From Holosporales bacterium (GTDB lineage Bacteria; Pseudomonadota; Alphaproteobacteria; BNTO01), in contig JAIRNU010000108.1 of NCBI GenBank assembly GCA_031257945.1, forward strand, positions 1 to 12,105: a stretch of DNA of 12,105 nucleotides. Direction: 5' to 3'. The position numbers and the translations under genes were made by a program. This document shows positions 1 through 6,026 of this stretch, piece after piece. The notes beneath the pieces are model-generated. The model saw only the letters and a list, made by a program, of their open reading frames with translations, was not told the DNA's origin and did no database searches. Within the stretch, counting starts at the first letter, position 1. Each line of letters begins with the position of its first letter.

Positions 1-157
1 AGGGACGAAGAGCTCTGACGCAGAAGTTACTGGGACGACGAACAAGCATCGCGGTGCCGTTAGGTGCCGTGAGGGAATAACAAGAGCCGTATGATGGGAG
101 ACTATCACGTACGGTTCTGTGAGAGGCTAGGGGTGAAACTCCCCTGGCCTACTCGAC
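1..157 (+). mobile_element. 3' end of a group II intron (domains V and VI), partial
   Basis: The sequence at 84-117 is a 34-nt domain V hairpin: GAGCCGTATG pairs with CACGTACGGTTC around a GGAG-type loop, with the catalytic AGC followed by CGT near its 5' end. At about 124-150 an AGGC stem closed by GCCT encloses TAGGGG/CCCC and a TGAAA loop; this is domain VI. The unpaired A at 151 is the likely lariat branch point, which puts the intron end near 157 (a -AC end). Both the 5' part and the intron-encoded reverse transcriptase/maturase, if present, lie outside the window. Bases 1-83 show no open frame and are probably the end of domain IV. A short frame across domain V reads MMGDYHVRFCERLG; this is a commonly mis-annotated artefact of such introns, not a gene. 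The intron ends about 10 bases before a dispersed repeat begins. Confidence 0.85.
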
Positions 158-166
158 CCTATTTTC

Positions 167-235
167 AGTTAATAACGTATGAAAAATGAAAATAAATATT
201 GGGGGGGGAGTATTGGGATGGTATTACTACAGTAA
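167..235 (+). repeat. Dispersed ~70-bp intergenic repeat, copy 1
   Basis: Bases 167-235 match 5958-6026 with about 11 differences in 69 positions. The shared core has AATAAATATTGG, a G-rich run and TGGGATGGTATT. Homology resumes after an interruption: 393-405 (TGCGGAATAAAAAAC-like) matches 6045-6060. In this copy the two blocks are separated by a 144-bp inverted-repeat element, whereas in copy 2 they are separated by only about 20 bases. The G run here is eight long (201-208), against GGCGGGG in the other copy. Neither copy codes for protein. Each lies upstream of a plus-strand gene on its right (HD protein here, the small exported protein for copy 2). Function is unknown; a mobile-element remnant or a shared regulatory or structural element are both possible. 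Confidence 0.7.
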
Positions 236-250
236 AGACAGCCCAATAAC

Positions 251-394
251 ACTAGACCGTTGCAAAAGTAAGTAATTTCGAGGAATTTTTAGGAGCATAC
301 GAAAGAACCGCAGCGTACTTGACGTATGTGAGGACGCGAGTACCGGATCGACGCTAAAATTACCGAAAGAACGAAGCTTTCGCAATGGTCTAGT
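251..394. mobile_element. 144-bp MITE-like inverted-repeat element inside repeat copy 1
   Basis: The left end ACTAGACCGTTGCAAAAG (251-268) and the right end CTTTCGCAATGGTCTAGT (377-394) are inverted repeats matching at 16 of 18 positions. Weaker pairing continues inward (TTTCG and AATTTT blocks), so the whole unit can fold into a long imperfect hairpin. An internal direct repeat CGAAAGAAC occurs near 299 and 364. There is no coding capacity on either strand beyond chance frames. No clear target-site duplication is visible at the flanks (ATAAC on the left, GCGGA on the right). It interrupts the dispersed repeat that is uninterrupted at 5958-6060, which supports insertion. It could be a MITE driven by a transposase elsewhere in the genome, or a palindromic intergenic repeat of the kind known in Rickettsiales. 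Confidence 0.6.
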
Positions 395-592
395 GCGGAA
401 TAAAAAACAAACAAATATGTAGGGTGCTGAGAACAAATAGAAATCAAGTTTAAATACATATAAAAATACTGTAACATTTTTGCGACAAAAACAGCAGGCA
501 ACGTACCATCTGTCGTGCTGAAGCTGCGAACTCCTTGAGTAAAAAGTAAGCGCAGTGTAGAATGGCGTAGTTTGTGTATATGAGGGATTTGC
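395..592. other. AT-rich intergenic stretch before the HD gene
   Basis: The first 35 bases are the trailing block of the dispersed repeat (TGCGGAATAAAAAAC and a following AT-rich segment). The rest, about 431-592, holds no credible gene on either strand. The minus-strand frames that run through it also cross the inverted-repeat element and the start of the HD gene, and they have no ribosome binding site or recognisable protein character. A GAGGG motif at 582-586 is the likely ribosome binding site for the HD gene. No convincing sigma-70 promoter was found. Confidence 0.5.
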
Positions 593-1153
593 ATGACTAG
601 GAATCTCGCAATTTTGCAACATTCATCAATGGTCGCTAAAGCCGCATACGAAATTGCGCAAAGGACAACGGAAATAGACAAGCATTTGGCGTACCAGTGC
701 GGCATGCTTCACGATGTTGGAAAATTATATTTACCAAGCGAAGAGTCGTATAAACACCCATACCTTGGCTACGAAATAATGCAAAAGAATTCGGAGTATT
801 TTGTTGCGCAAATTTGTGTATCGCATGCGTTTCCGGTCTTTGCGGCAGAGGATTATTTGGAATATTATTGCCATGGTGACCGCGCCGAAATAAAAAAAAT
901 AAAAGGGGCGCTAGCGAATGTAGAGCGTAATATTTATATAGAATTAATCCAGTTTTGCGATAAAATATCTGGAGTGAATTCTTTTATGTCGTTGGACGAA
1001 AAATTTACATTGTATAAGTATAAAAAAAACAAAACGATAGATGATAATGTTGCTGAGGCTATAAAGCGGAATTACTCTGTCCTTTCGCAAATAAAGGGGA
1101 GACTGGATGAAATGATACAGGATGACGTTTATTTGGTGCTTAAGAGCATATGA
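593..1153 (+). CDS. HD-domain phosphohydrolase (HDIG-like)
   Basis: This 186-aa protein has the layout of a metal-dependent HD phosphohydrolase. Visible motifs are His10 in the first helix, the His40-Asp41 pair in GMLHDVGK, a HPxxGYE segment (His55 to Glu61), His78 in VSH, and a late Asp in FCDKISG near residue 123. These are the usual metal ligands of the fold. HD proteins cleave phosphate esters of nucleotides or cyclic dinucleotides; the substrate cannot be read from sequence. There is no signal peptide or membrane segment, so it is cytoplasmic. The ATG at 593 follows GAGGG with 6-nt spacing, and starting there keeps the first conserved His. The gene is more AT-rich than its right-hand neighbours. 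It lies alone on the + strand behind intron and repeat remnants, and converges with the aldolase gene across a hairpin at its stop codon. Confidence 0.82.
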   Translation: MTRNLAILQHSSMVAKAAYEIAQRTTEIDKHLAYQCGMLHDVGKLYLPSEESYKHPYLGYEIMQKNSEYFVAQICVSHAFPVFAAEDYLEYYCHGDRAEIKKIKGALANVERNIYIELIQFCDKISGVNSFMSLDEKFTLYKYKKNKTIDDNVAEAIKRNYSVLSQIKGRLDEMIQDDVYLVLKSI

Positions 1154-1177
1154 CCTGCACTGTTATCCAGGTCATAT
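1148..1177. terminator. Hairpin between convergent HD and aldolase genes
   Basis: ATATGACCTG (1148-1157) is a perfect 10-bp inverted repeat of CAGGTCATAT (1168-1177) around a 10-nt loop. It overlaps the stop codon of the HD gene and lies 35 bases from the stop of the aldolase gene. The T tract after it is weak (ATATTT on the + strand), so termination efficiency is uncertain, but a bidirectional terminator fits the convergent layout. Confidence 0.5.
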
Positions 1178-1211
1178 TTGGTACTATCTCTCAGCACGAT
1201 ATCAATTTTTC

Positions 1212-2159
1212 TTATGACCGGGTATATACCCCGACAATTTTATCAACAACTTGCAAAGCTTCAGTTTCCTCCCTTTGGAAAATGTTACGGCCAATGATCG
1301 AGCCAAACCCGCCGCCATCGCGGACAGCCGTTACTTCTTGCAGCAACTCCTCCTCGTTTTTTATTGCTCCACCGGAGAAAATAACCGCCCGTTTGCCACC
1401 AAAACAGCAATCCACAATATGCTTAACCCGATTATTTGGCTCCAAACCAACGCCAGCATACGAATCTACAGACGTCTTTTGCGCGATAAAAGCTTGCGGA
1501 AGGTTTACCTTCACGATATGCGCTCCGGCCAAACAAGCCATATGCGCACTATACGCAATAACATCAAGCGCAAGCTGCGGATTATCCTTTTCGGCAGATT
1601 CGTATAAAGAAGCCGTATTCACTATTCCGCTTCCACGTGGATACGCCCAAACCATCGTGAACAACCCGGCTTTGCGCGCTTGTGAGGACAAAAGCTTCAA
1701 TTCTTCGAGCTGCTCTGTATAAGAAGTTGAGCCTGGGTACAACGTAAATCCAACACCGATGCTCCCAAGTTCTAACGCATCTTGTACTGACGCAATAACT
1801 GCCTGGTCGGGGTCTTGGCTTTTAGGATTTAGCCGGTTTGAATGATTTACCTTTAGAATTAATGGGACGTCACCAAGGCAGGTATCAATCCCGGCTCGCA
1901 ACCAATTAAGCGGCGCTGTATACGCTGATAATTGGCTCTTTTTGGCGAAATGAAAGTGGTAGTGCGGGGAAAACCCTGCCGGATTTTTCAAAAAAGTCGT
2001 GGGGCCGTGCTCGAAGCCCTGATCGACAGCGAGAATAAGCACATGCCCTGTTCCGGCAAGCCTTCCGTGCATAAACAACCGCGCTAAGTTCAGCTTTACT
2101 CCTGGACATTCGCCTTCGTACTTATCCAGTATACCTTTTACAGATTCCGAAATGTTCAT
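1212..2159 (-). CDS. fbaB: Class I fructose-bisphosphate aldolase (DhnA/FbaB type)
   Basis: The 315-aa product is an archaeal/DhnA-type class I aldolase, which interconverts fructose 1,6-bisphosphate with dihydroxyacetone phosphate and glyceraldehyde 3-phosphate through a Schiff base. Visible features are AVDQGFEHG (residues 44-52) at the start of the barrel, LILKVNHSN (100-108), and VWAYPRG (170-176). The likely Schiff-base Lys217 is in AHIVKVNLP, and FSGGAIKNEEE and IIGRNIFQR are phosphate-binding loops near the C-terminus. Length fits the family. The frame also opens at a TTG at 2171, but the ATG at 2159 has a GAG motif 7 nt upstream and gives an N-terminus starting MNISESVKG, so it is preferred. 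The gene follows rplI on the same strand with a 161-base gap, and a TAGAAT box at 2193-2198 suggests its own promoter. In host-dependent bacteria this enzyme may serve gluconeogenesis to supply lipid and envelope precursors; that role is inferred. Confidence 0.93.
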   Translation of the reverse strand: MNISESVKGILDKYEGECPGVKLNLARLFMHGRLAGTGHVLILAVDQGFEHGPTTFLKNPAGFSPHYHFHFAKKSQLSAYTAPLNWLRAGIDTCLGDVPLILKVNHSNRLNPKSQDPDQAVIASVQDALELGSIGVGFTLYPGSTSYTEQLEELKLLSSQARKAGLFTMVWAYPRGSGIVNTASLYESAEKDNPQLALDVIAYSAHMACLAGAHIVKVNLPQAFIAQKTSVDSYAGVGLEPNNRVKHIVDCCFGGKRAVIFSGGAIKNEEELLQEVTAVRDGGGFGSIIGRNIFQREETEALQVVDKIVGVYTRS

Positions 2160-2192
2160 CAAAAAACTCAAATAGAAGAAAGTGATACCGGC

Positions 2193-2198
2193 ATTCTA
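2193..2198 (-). promoter_or_regulatory. Candidate -10 box for the aldolase gene
   Basis: On the minus strand GTGTAGAATGC contains TAGAAT, one base from the consensus TATAAT, 33 bases upstream of the preferred ATG. The -35 region (TTCC-type) is poor. A similar TAGAAT box precedes rplI. This is suggestive only. Confidence 0.3.
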
Positions 2199-2320
2199 CA
2201 CGCATTTCCACGCCTTTGGAAGGACTGCATAAAGCATGCTGATTAAAGGTGTAGCGAGCCTAGTGATAAGCGCGCCGCCTACTATCTTCGCTTGAAACGT
2301 CCACCGTATTAATAAACTTT

Positions 2321-2992
2321 TTACGAATTGATAGAAGTGTCGCGGGGCCGCTCTTCCTTGCGCTCTTGCCATGTCGTTCGCTTAGGGCGCTCATGCCCGT
2401 TATCTGCTGCGCTACTAGCGCCTTTACGCGAACTACGACGCCCCTTATCGCTGTTCTTTGCCGTTTCGCGAGGATTAGCTGCATCAGCTTCCTCAGGAAT
2501 ATTACCAACAACTCCAGTCTCCTCAGCGATCTGCGCATCAACCTCTTCTTCGGATTGAGCAACATGAAGCTTAACTTCAACGAAAACATCTGAGTGCAAC
2601 ATAAGCTTAACTTGATATACACCAAGCATTTTTATAGGGATACTGATACTTACTTGGCTCTTATTAACTGTGAACCCAGCAGCGCAAACAGCCTTTGCGA
2701 TATCGATATTCCTCACAGAACCGAACAATCGCCCAGACTCCCCGGCTTGCCGGATAATCCTTACTCGAAGGCCAGAAATTTTTGTTGCTATAACGTCTGC
2801 TTCCTCCTTCTTTTTCAAATTATCAGCCTCGATCAAGGCCCGCTTTTTCTCAAAAATGGCTAGATTCTCCGTCGTTGCGCGTAGGGCCTTCCCTTTAGGG
2901 ATCAAAAAATTTCTAGCAAAACCATTCTTTACTGTAACAACATCCCCAATAAAACCAAGATGCTGCACTCTCTCTAGCAACACTACTTCCAT
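2321..2992 (-). CDS. rplI: 50S ribosomal protein bL9
   Basis: bL9 binds 23S rRNA near the L1 stalk and helps keep the reading frame during translation. Residues 1-45 form the rRNA-binding N-domain with the family signature around GDVVTVKNGFARNFLIPKGK. A charged connecting helix follows (about 45-75, EKKRALIEADNLKKKEE), then the C-domain (76-147). The protein is 223 aa against about 149 in E. coli. The extra 75 residues are a hydrophilic tail, acidic then rich in Arg, Lys and Ser, of a type seen in longer form in alphaproteobacteria. The ATG is preceded by GGAGGT (2999-3004) at 6-nt spacing, the best ribosome binding site in the window. The usual rpsF-rpsR partners are not upstream; secB is there instead. 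A promoter and a strong leader hairpin lie in the secB-rplI gap. Confidence 0.96.
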   Translation of the reverse strand: MEVVLLERVQHLGFIGDVVTVKNGFARNFLIPKGKALRATTENLAIFEKKRALIEADNLKKKEEADVIATKISGLRVRIIRQAGESGRLFGSVRNIDIAKAVCAAGFTVNKSQVSISIPIKMLGVYQVKLMLHSDVFVEVKLHVAQSEEEVDAQIAEETGVVGNIPEEADAANPRETAKNSDKGRRSSRKGASSAADNGHERPKRTTWQERKEERPRDTSINS

Positions 2993-3023
2993 AACACTAC
3001 CTCCATGATGCTTTTCAAAATAT

Positions 3024-3064
3024 CCCTACCGGTGCGTGGCTACCACAAAACCACCGCTATAGGG
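3024..3064 (-). promoter_or_regulatory. Hairpin in the rplI 5' leader
   Basis: On the minus strand CCCTA (3064-3060 side) and CGGTG pair with CACCG and TAGGG (3034-3024 side), forming a two-part stem of 5 + 5 bp with a small internal loop. A further GTGG/CCAC pairing lies inside the loop. It sits about 30 bases upstream of the rplI ATG and downstream of the predicted promoter, so it would be in the mRNA leader. No U tract follows it. It could be a structure controlling translation or mRNA stability; a protein ligand is not demonstrated. Confidence 0.4.
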
Positions 3065-3112
3065 CTACTTCGACAGCACTCTTTAAAAAACAAAAACCTC
3101 CGGCTTATAGCC

Positions 3113-3142
3113 ATTCTAACACGATTCTCCCTCAAAATTCAA
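3113..3142 (-). promoter_or_regulatory. Candidate sigma-70 promoter for rplI
   Basis: On the minus strand TTGAAT (3142-3137) is separated by 18 bases from TAGAAT (3118-3113). Transcription would begin near 3106, giving a leader of about 115 bases that includes the hairpin at 3024-3064. The position just after the secB stop codon fits a separate promoter for rplI. A short GGCT/AGCC hairpin followed by TTTTTGTTTTTT (about 3085-3112) overlaps the start region and may be the secB terminator. Confidence 0.4.
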
Positions 3143-3162
3143 GTCTATGTATTCATGCGCAA

Positions 3163-3666
3163 CTAGTGTACCTGCTCAACAACGTCCTTAACAACAACCT
3201 CTTTTTTAACGTTTTGCGACTTATTGAGAGCAACAAAGTCTACGGGTTGTAATAAAAGCGGAGGGAACCCGCTGTCGCGCGTTGTATCAGATATAATATT
3301 GCGAGCGAAGGGGAATATTAAGTGCGGGCAATCTTCCAGCAAGATTTTCCTTACGTTTTCAACATTATCGTGCTGCTCTATGCGTAAAGAAATAAGTGCG
3401 GCATACTGGACTTTACACGTGAACATTACGCTGTTCTTGCGCTTGGCGCCTGCGTCTATCTCCAAAAGCACTTCAAACATATTTTCTATCAAGTGGCGCG
3501 CGTTTACCTGCACGTTGACGTTAATATCAGGCTTTACCTCCTCTTTATCGGTAAAGTGCTCGAGAGGGTTTGGACTATTAAACGATAATTCTTTTAAGTA
3601 CTGTACGTGCACTATAAAGTCTGATGTTGGTTCGGTGGCCAGTTCTGGCACTGTAGCGTCGGTCAT
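3163..3666 (-). CDS. secB: Protein-export chaperone SecB
   Basis: SecB is a cytoplasmic tetrameric chaperone that keeps preproteins unfolded and passes them to SecA for export. The 167-aa product matches the family along its length. It has an N-terminal strand FIVHVQYLKELSF (residues 17-29), the central NARH and MFEVLLEIDA region, and the conserved block ending CPHLIFPFARNIISD followed by the GFPPLLLQPVDF motif near residues 133-144. The acidic/hydrophobic tail (KKEVVVKDVVEQVH) is slightly longer than in E. coli. The ATG at 3666 has an AGAAG motif about 7 nt upstream. A TATACT box at 3703-3708 (minus strand) is a possible -10 element. The presence of SecB fits the cluster of signal-peptide proteins to its right, although the link is only contextual. 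Confidence 0.95.
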   Translation of the reverse strand: MTDATVPELATEPTSDFIVHVQYLKELSFNSPNPLEHFTDKEEVKPDINVNVQVNARHLIENMFEVLLEIDAGAKRKNSVMFTCKVQYAALISLRIEQHDNVENVRKILLEDCPHLIFPFARNIISDTTRDSGFPPLLLQPVDFVALNKSQNVKKEVVVKDVVEQVH

Positions 3667-3702
3667 ATTGGTCTTCTAGAATACTAATAGAAACTACCTA
3701 AG

Positions 3703-3708
3703 AGTATA
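3703..3708 (-). promoter_or_regulatory. Candidate -10 box for secB
   Basis: On the minus strand TATACT matches the TATAAT consensus at five of six positions and lies 36 bases upstream of the secB ATG. The matching -35 hexamer (TGTAGA at 17-nt spacing) is weak. Confidence 0.3.
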
Positions 3709-3844
3709 CATTTAAGACACTTCCGTCTACAGGTTTGTGTCATTAATGAGAGGCTGTGAAGCTCGATACATGACTTATACATACAAACAGATACGTGCGG
3801 AAGGATGGCTTTTTGTGAACTTTATAGCAATGCTAGCGTATGAC

Positions 3845-4214
3845 AAATTATCTGTAATTCGCGGCTTGTTTTTCCACTACGCCACGAAAGCCGCACCACG
3901 CCTTAACCTTTATACTGTGGGGGAGAGAAATCTGTCTCCTCACTATTTTTTAAAACCCATGCACTATGCGGATTTTATTACATATACCTCTTCAACTAAT
4001 ACAAAATCCCATTGATAGTATGACAGATGTGGCTCCGGAAAGGCCTTCCGTCCCAGAGCATTCATTGGTTCCATCTGTAACACCATTTTCGAGATTTGGT
4101 ATAAGGATGCTGGATTTTTCTATCCGAAAAGTCGTGATTTTGTGCGGATATTGGGCCGGAATCTTTAGTTGACTGGGTATAGTGAGAAAATAGGCCGAGA
4201 ATTACGGATAATTT
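3845..4214. repeat. 370-bp unit bounded by 35-bp inverted repeats
   Basis: The + strand at 3845-3879 begins AAATTATCTGTAATTC and matches the reverse complement of 4180-4214 at 29 of 35 positions; five of the six differences are transitions. Both arms end in CACTA. The arms face each other across about 300 bases. The interior includes a small hairpin, TATCCG (4121-4126) with CGGATA (4145-4150). Two short plus-strand frames (ending at 4015 and 4172) cross the region in different phases, without good ribosome binding sites or recognisable protein character. The 574-base gap between secB and the next gene (3667-4240) holds nothing else convincing. The unit may be an old non-autonomous transposable element, or two oppositely oriented copies of a dispersed repeat. 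Confidence 0.55.
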
Positions 4215-4240
4215 TTTCTTGGATGTCTAAGAATAAGAGG

Positions 4241-5110
4241 CTATTCCCTACCATTTGAAAAAATTGGAAGTTGCGTCTGTGCGTTTTTTACACTTGCTCG
4301 TAAGTTATCTATTTCCTCTCTAGTGATTAAACTCCCCTGTGCAGCGCGCCGAAGTATTTGAAGAAATTTTGGATTAATATCCCACAACCGCGGAGACAGC
4401 ATATCTTCTAGTGTTTCCTTGGCCACTGGATCATCCCTGCATTCTTCGGCAAGCAGCAAAAATCCGTAGGAAGTGAACATTTTGGCTTCTTCCGATACCA
4501 TACTTTTCAGCTTCTCGATCAGCGTTTTCACCATCGCGCAACACTCACGCTCATCTGTTACTGTTGATAAAGCTTTCACGGTGTCATCCATCATATAGCC
4601 AAAAATTTTTGCAATTGCAAACGCGCCCGGTGCCGCGTTATTCAAAATAATAAAAAACAGTAACCCTTCTACTACTTTTGTGTGATCACTAACAGGAGGA
4701 AACGCGTCGCGAGGAGGCGGAGGCACGTAGCGAGGAGGCGGCTGTGGCTTCTTCAGTAATTTATCATAAAGTTCGCGCGCGCGAACTGTTTGCGGCGTTG
4801 CTATACATCCAAAGGGATTGGCATATACAAAGCTAACAAACAGAACGGTTGCAATTAATTTAATTTTGGACCTCTTTTGCAACTGGTCAGACACCGGGTT
4901 GGGAGCTGTCAATCCTAGATTCGTGTCCTGGATAAGTGCTCTTAACGCAACCCCGCCACCGGACTCTGGCCCGCATTCAACACATTGAGTCAGAAGCCGC
5001 TTCGCATCTCTCCCCCTCAAAACAGATTCCGATAGTTTGGGAAGAAGCTTGCGGCACAAGACTCCGGCAGGAGCTCCTAAAAACGCTTCCTTAGAAAGTT
5101 GTAGTGTCAA
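4241..5110 (-). CDS. Unrecognised exported or membrane-anchored protein, proline-rich and helical
   Basis: I do not recognise a family. The open frame gives up to 289 aa from a TTG at 5110. A hydrophobic stretch after basic residues (KRSKIKLIATVLFVSFVYA, residues 79-97) looks like a signal peptide or membrane anchor. It sits too far in for a start at 5110 to give a normal signal peptide. A GTG at 4894 or TTG at 4882 would place it at the N-terminus, so the first 72-76 residues may not be translated. If they are, the protein would be anchored with a cytoplasmic N-terminal part. After the hydrophobic stretch comes a proline-rich linker (about 121-140, PQPPPRYVPPPPRDAFPP), then a helical domain (145-289) with paired Cys residues at 190-191. 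The gene lies 43 bases downstream of the repeat-protein gene on the same strand, so co-transcription is possible. No ribosome binding site clearly decides the start. The coordinates are the outer limit. Confidence 0.6.
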   Translation of the reverse strand: MTLQLSKEAFLGAPAGVLCRKLLPKLSESVLRGRDAKRLLTQCVECGPESGGGVALRALIQDTNLGLTAPNPVSDQLQKRSKIKLIATVLFVSFVYANPFGCIATPQTVRARELYDKLLKKPQPPPRYVPPPPRDAFPPVSDHTKVVEGLLFFIILNNAAPGAFAIAKIFGYMMDDTVKALSTVTDERECCAMVKTLIEKLKSMVSEEAKMFTSYGFLLLAEECRDDPVAKETLEDMLSPRLWDINPKFLQILRRAAQGSLITREEIDNLRASVKNAQTQLPIFSNGRE

Positions 5111-5153
5111 GCTTGGAACCTTTTAAAAAAGATGGACTTACAAATTGCACTTT

Positions 5154-5879
5154 CTATGCTGCTGCCGGTGCAGAGGCCGCTACAGCCGGTGTTCCAGCTT
5201 CAGGGGCTGCTGCCGGAGGTGTCGCCTCTGCTGCAGTTCCAGTTTCAGGGGCCGCTGCCGGAGGTGCTGTCTTTGCTGCAGCTCCAGCTTCAGGGGCCGC
5301 TGCCGGTGCAGGGGCCGCTACAGCCGGTGTTCCAGCTTCAGGGGCCGCTGCCGGAGGTGTCGCCTCTGCTGCAGTTCCAGCTTCAGGGGCCGCTGCCGGA
5401 GGTGCTGTCTTTGCCGCAGCTCCAGCTTCAGGGGCCGCTGCCGGAGGTGCCGTCTCTGCTGCAGCTCCAGGGGCCGTTGCCGGAGGTGCTGTCTCTGCTG
5501 CAGCTCCAGCCGCAGGGGCTACAGCCGGTGTTCCAGCTTCAGCTTCAGAGGTGGCCGCTGGAGGTGTTGTCGCACCAGGTGTTGCTGCTGTTTCAGGAGC
5601 CGCTCCAGGAACCACTACCGGCGGAGGTGTTATAACTTTAGGCGTCGGGACAGGTGTTACCGGCGTCACTGCAGGCGTCGCAGCTGTAGGTGTTTCTTTC
5701 CCTTTCCCAAAAAGACTACAGAAAGAGTTGAACGCCCCTGACAAAAACCCCGTCTTTTCAGCACTCGCTGCATCTGTTTTTGGAGGTGGCGTTGGGGCAC
5801 TGTCTTGCGCGGAAGCAATATCACAAAAACATGTTATAGGGGACGCTGCGAATAGTATATATAGTAAATATTTTTTCAT
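5154..5879 (-). CDS. Exported Pro/Ala/Thr-rich tandem-repeat protein
   Basis: No family is recognised beyond low-complexity surface or secreted proteins. The 241-aa product starts with a clear signal peptide (MKKYLLYILFAASPITCFC), with likely cleavage after ASA (residue 24). Residues 26-62 form a short linker containing GFLSGAFNSFCSLFGKGK. Residues 63-115 are rich in Pro, Thr and Val. From about 122 to the end the chain is made of 15-residue units such as GAAAKTAPPAAAPEA, grouped into a 46-residue super-repeat. The ATG at 5879 gives a proper signal peptide; the frame also opens at a TTG at 5894. The stop falls inside a repeat unit, so the C-terminus may have been changed by repeat contraction. 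GC content here is far above the surroundings. A spacer through the periplasm or wall, or an adhesin stalk, are possible roles, all inferred. Confidence 0.72.
   Translation of the reverse strand: MKKYLLYILFAASPITCFCDIASAQDSAPTPPPKTDAASAEKTGFLSGAFNSFCSLFGKGKETPTAATPAVTPVTPVPTPKVITPPPVVVPGAAPETAATPGATTPPAATSEAEAGTPAVAPAAGAAAETAPPATAPGAAAETAPPAAAPEAGAAAKTAPPAAAPEAGTAAEATPPAAAPEAGTPAVAAPAPAAAPEAGAAAKTAPPAAAPETGTAAEATPPAAAPEAGTPAVAASAPAAA
5167..5442 (+). repeat. Tandem repeat: two 138-bp super-units of 45-48-bp units
   Basis: GGTGCAGAGGCCGCTACAGC at 5167 recurs as GGTGCAGGGGCCGCTACAGC at 5305, a 138-bp period (46 codons). Each super-unit contains three shorter units sharing the core CAGGGGCCGCTGCCGGAGGTG. 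Further diverged units run to about 5560. All periods are multiples of three, so copy changes keep the minus-strand reading frame. The absence of stops in the repeat units also opens long false frames on the + strand. Confidence 0.85.
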
Positions 5880-5957
5880 TGTATTAGTTCGCAAAGTATT
5901 GTTCCATGTTAAAATACTATCACAAAAGAAAAAAAATAAGCAATTACTTTTTTGCTA

Positions 5958-6026
5958 AGTTAATAATGTATAACAAATGGGAATAAATATTGGCGGGGCA
6001 AGTACTGGGATGGTATTGCTACAGCA
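5958..6026 (+). repeat. Dispersed ~70-bp intergenic repeat, copy 2
   Basis: This is the second copy of the sequence at 167-235, with about 84% identity. The trailing block TTGCGGAATAAAAAAAC (6044-6060) corresponds to 393-405 in copy 1, without the inserted 144-bp element. The gap between the divergent genes (5880-6269, 390 bases) holds this repeat, a small CTTGC/GCAAG hairpin at 6086-6099 and AT-rich sequence with a six-G run at 6181-6186. No RNA gene or firm promoter was found in it. Confidence 0.7.

Noticed and set aside
91..160. Short frame reading MMGDYHVRFCERLG across the left edge
   Set aside because: This is the translation of group II intron domains V and VI, a known annotation artefact.
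227..705. Two overlapping minus-strand open frames of 131 and 138 codons
   Set aside because: They run through the dispersed repeat, the inverted-repeat element and the start of the HD gene, lack ribosome binding sites, and resemble no protein.
1150..1722. Plus-strand frame of 190 codons opposite the aldolase
   Set aside because: The minus strand encodes a full aldolase with catalytic residues; the plus-strand frame is a shadow.
3737..4172. Two plus-strand frames (3737-4015 and 3966-4172) between secB and the next gene
   Set aside because: They overlap in different phases, start at GTG or an unsupported ATG, have no ribosome binding site, and cross the arms of the 35-bp inverted repeat. They could be remnants but are not supported as genes.
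5105..5110. Perfect TTGACA on the minus strand as a -35 box
   Set aside because: No TATAAT-like hexamer lies 16-18 bases downstream, and the TTG is also the outermost start of the open frame, so the match may be chance.
5167..5560. CRISPR-like regular repeats
   Set aside because: Units are contiguous, in frame and coding, with no unique spacers and no palindromic repeat.
5104..5958. Long plus-strand open frames of 167-284 codons opposite the repeat-protein gene
   Set aside because: They arise because the GC-rich repeat units have no stops in several phases. They read as Gly/Ala/Val, Leu/Gln or Arg/Cys low complexity without a signal peptide, while the minus strand has a proper signal peptide.
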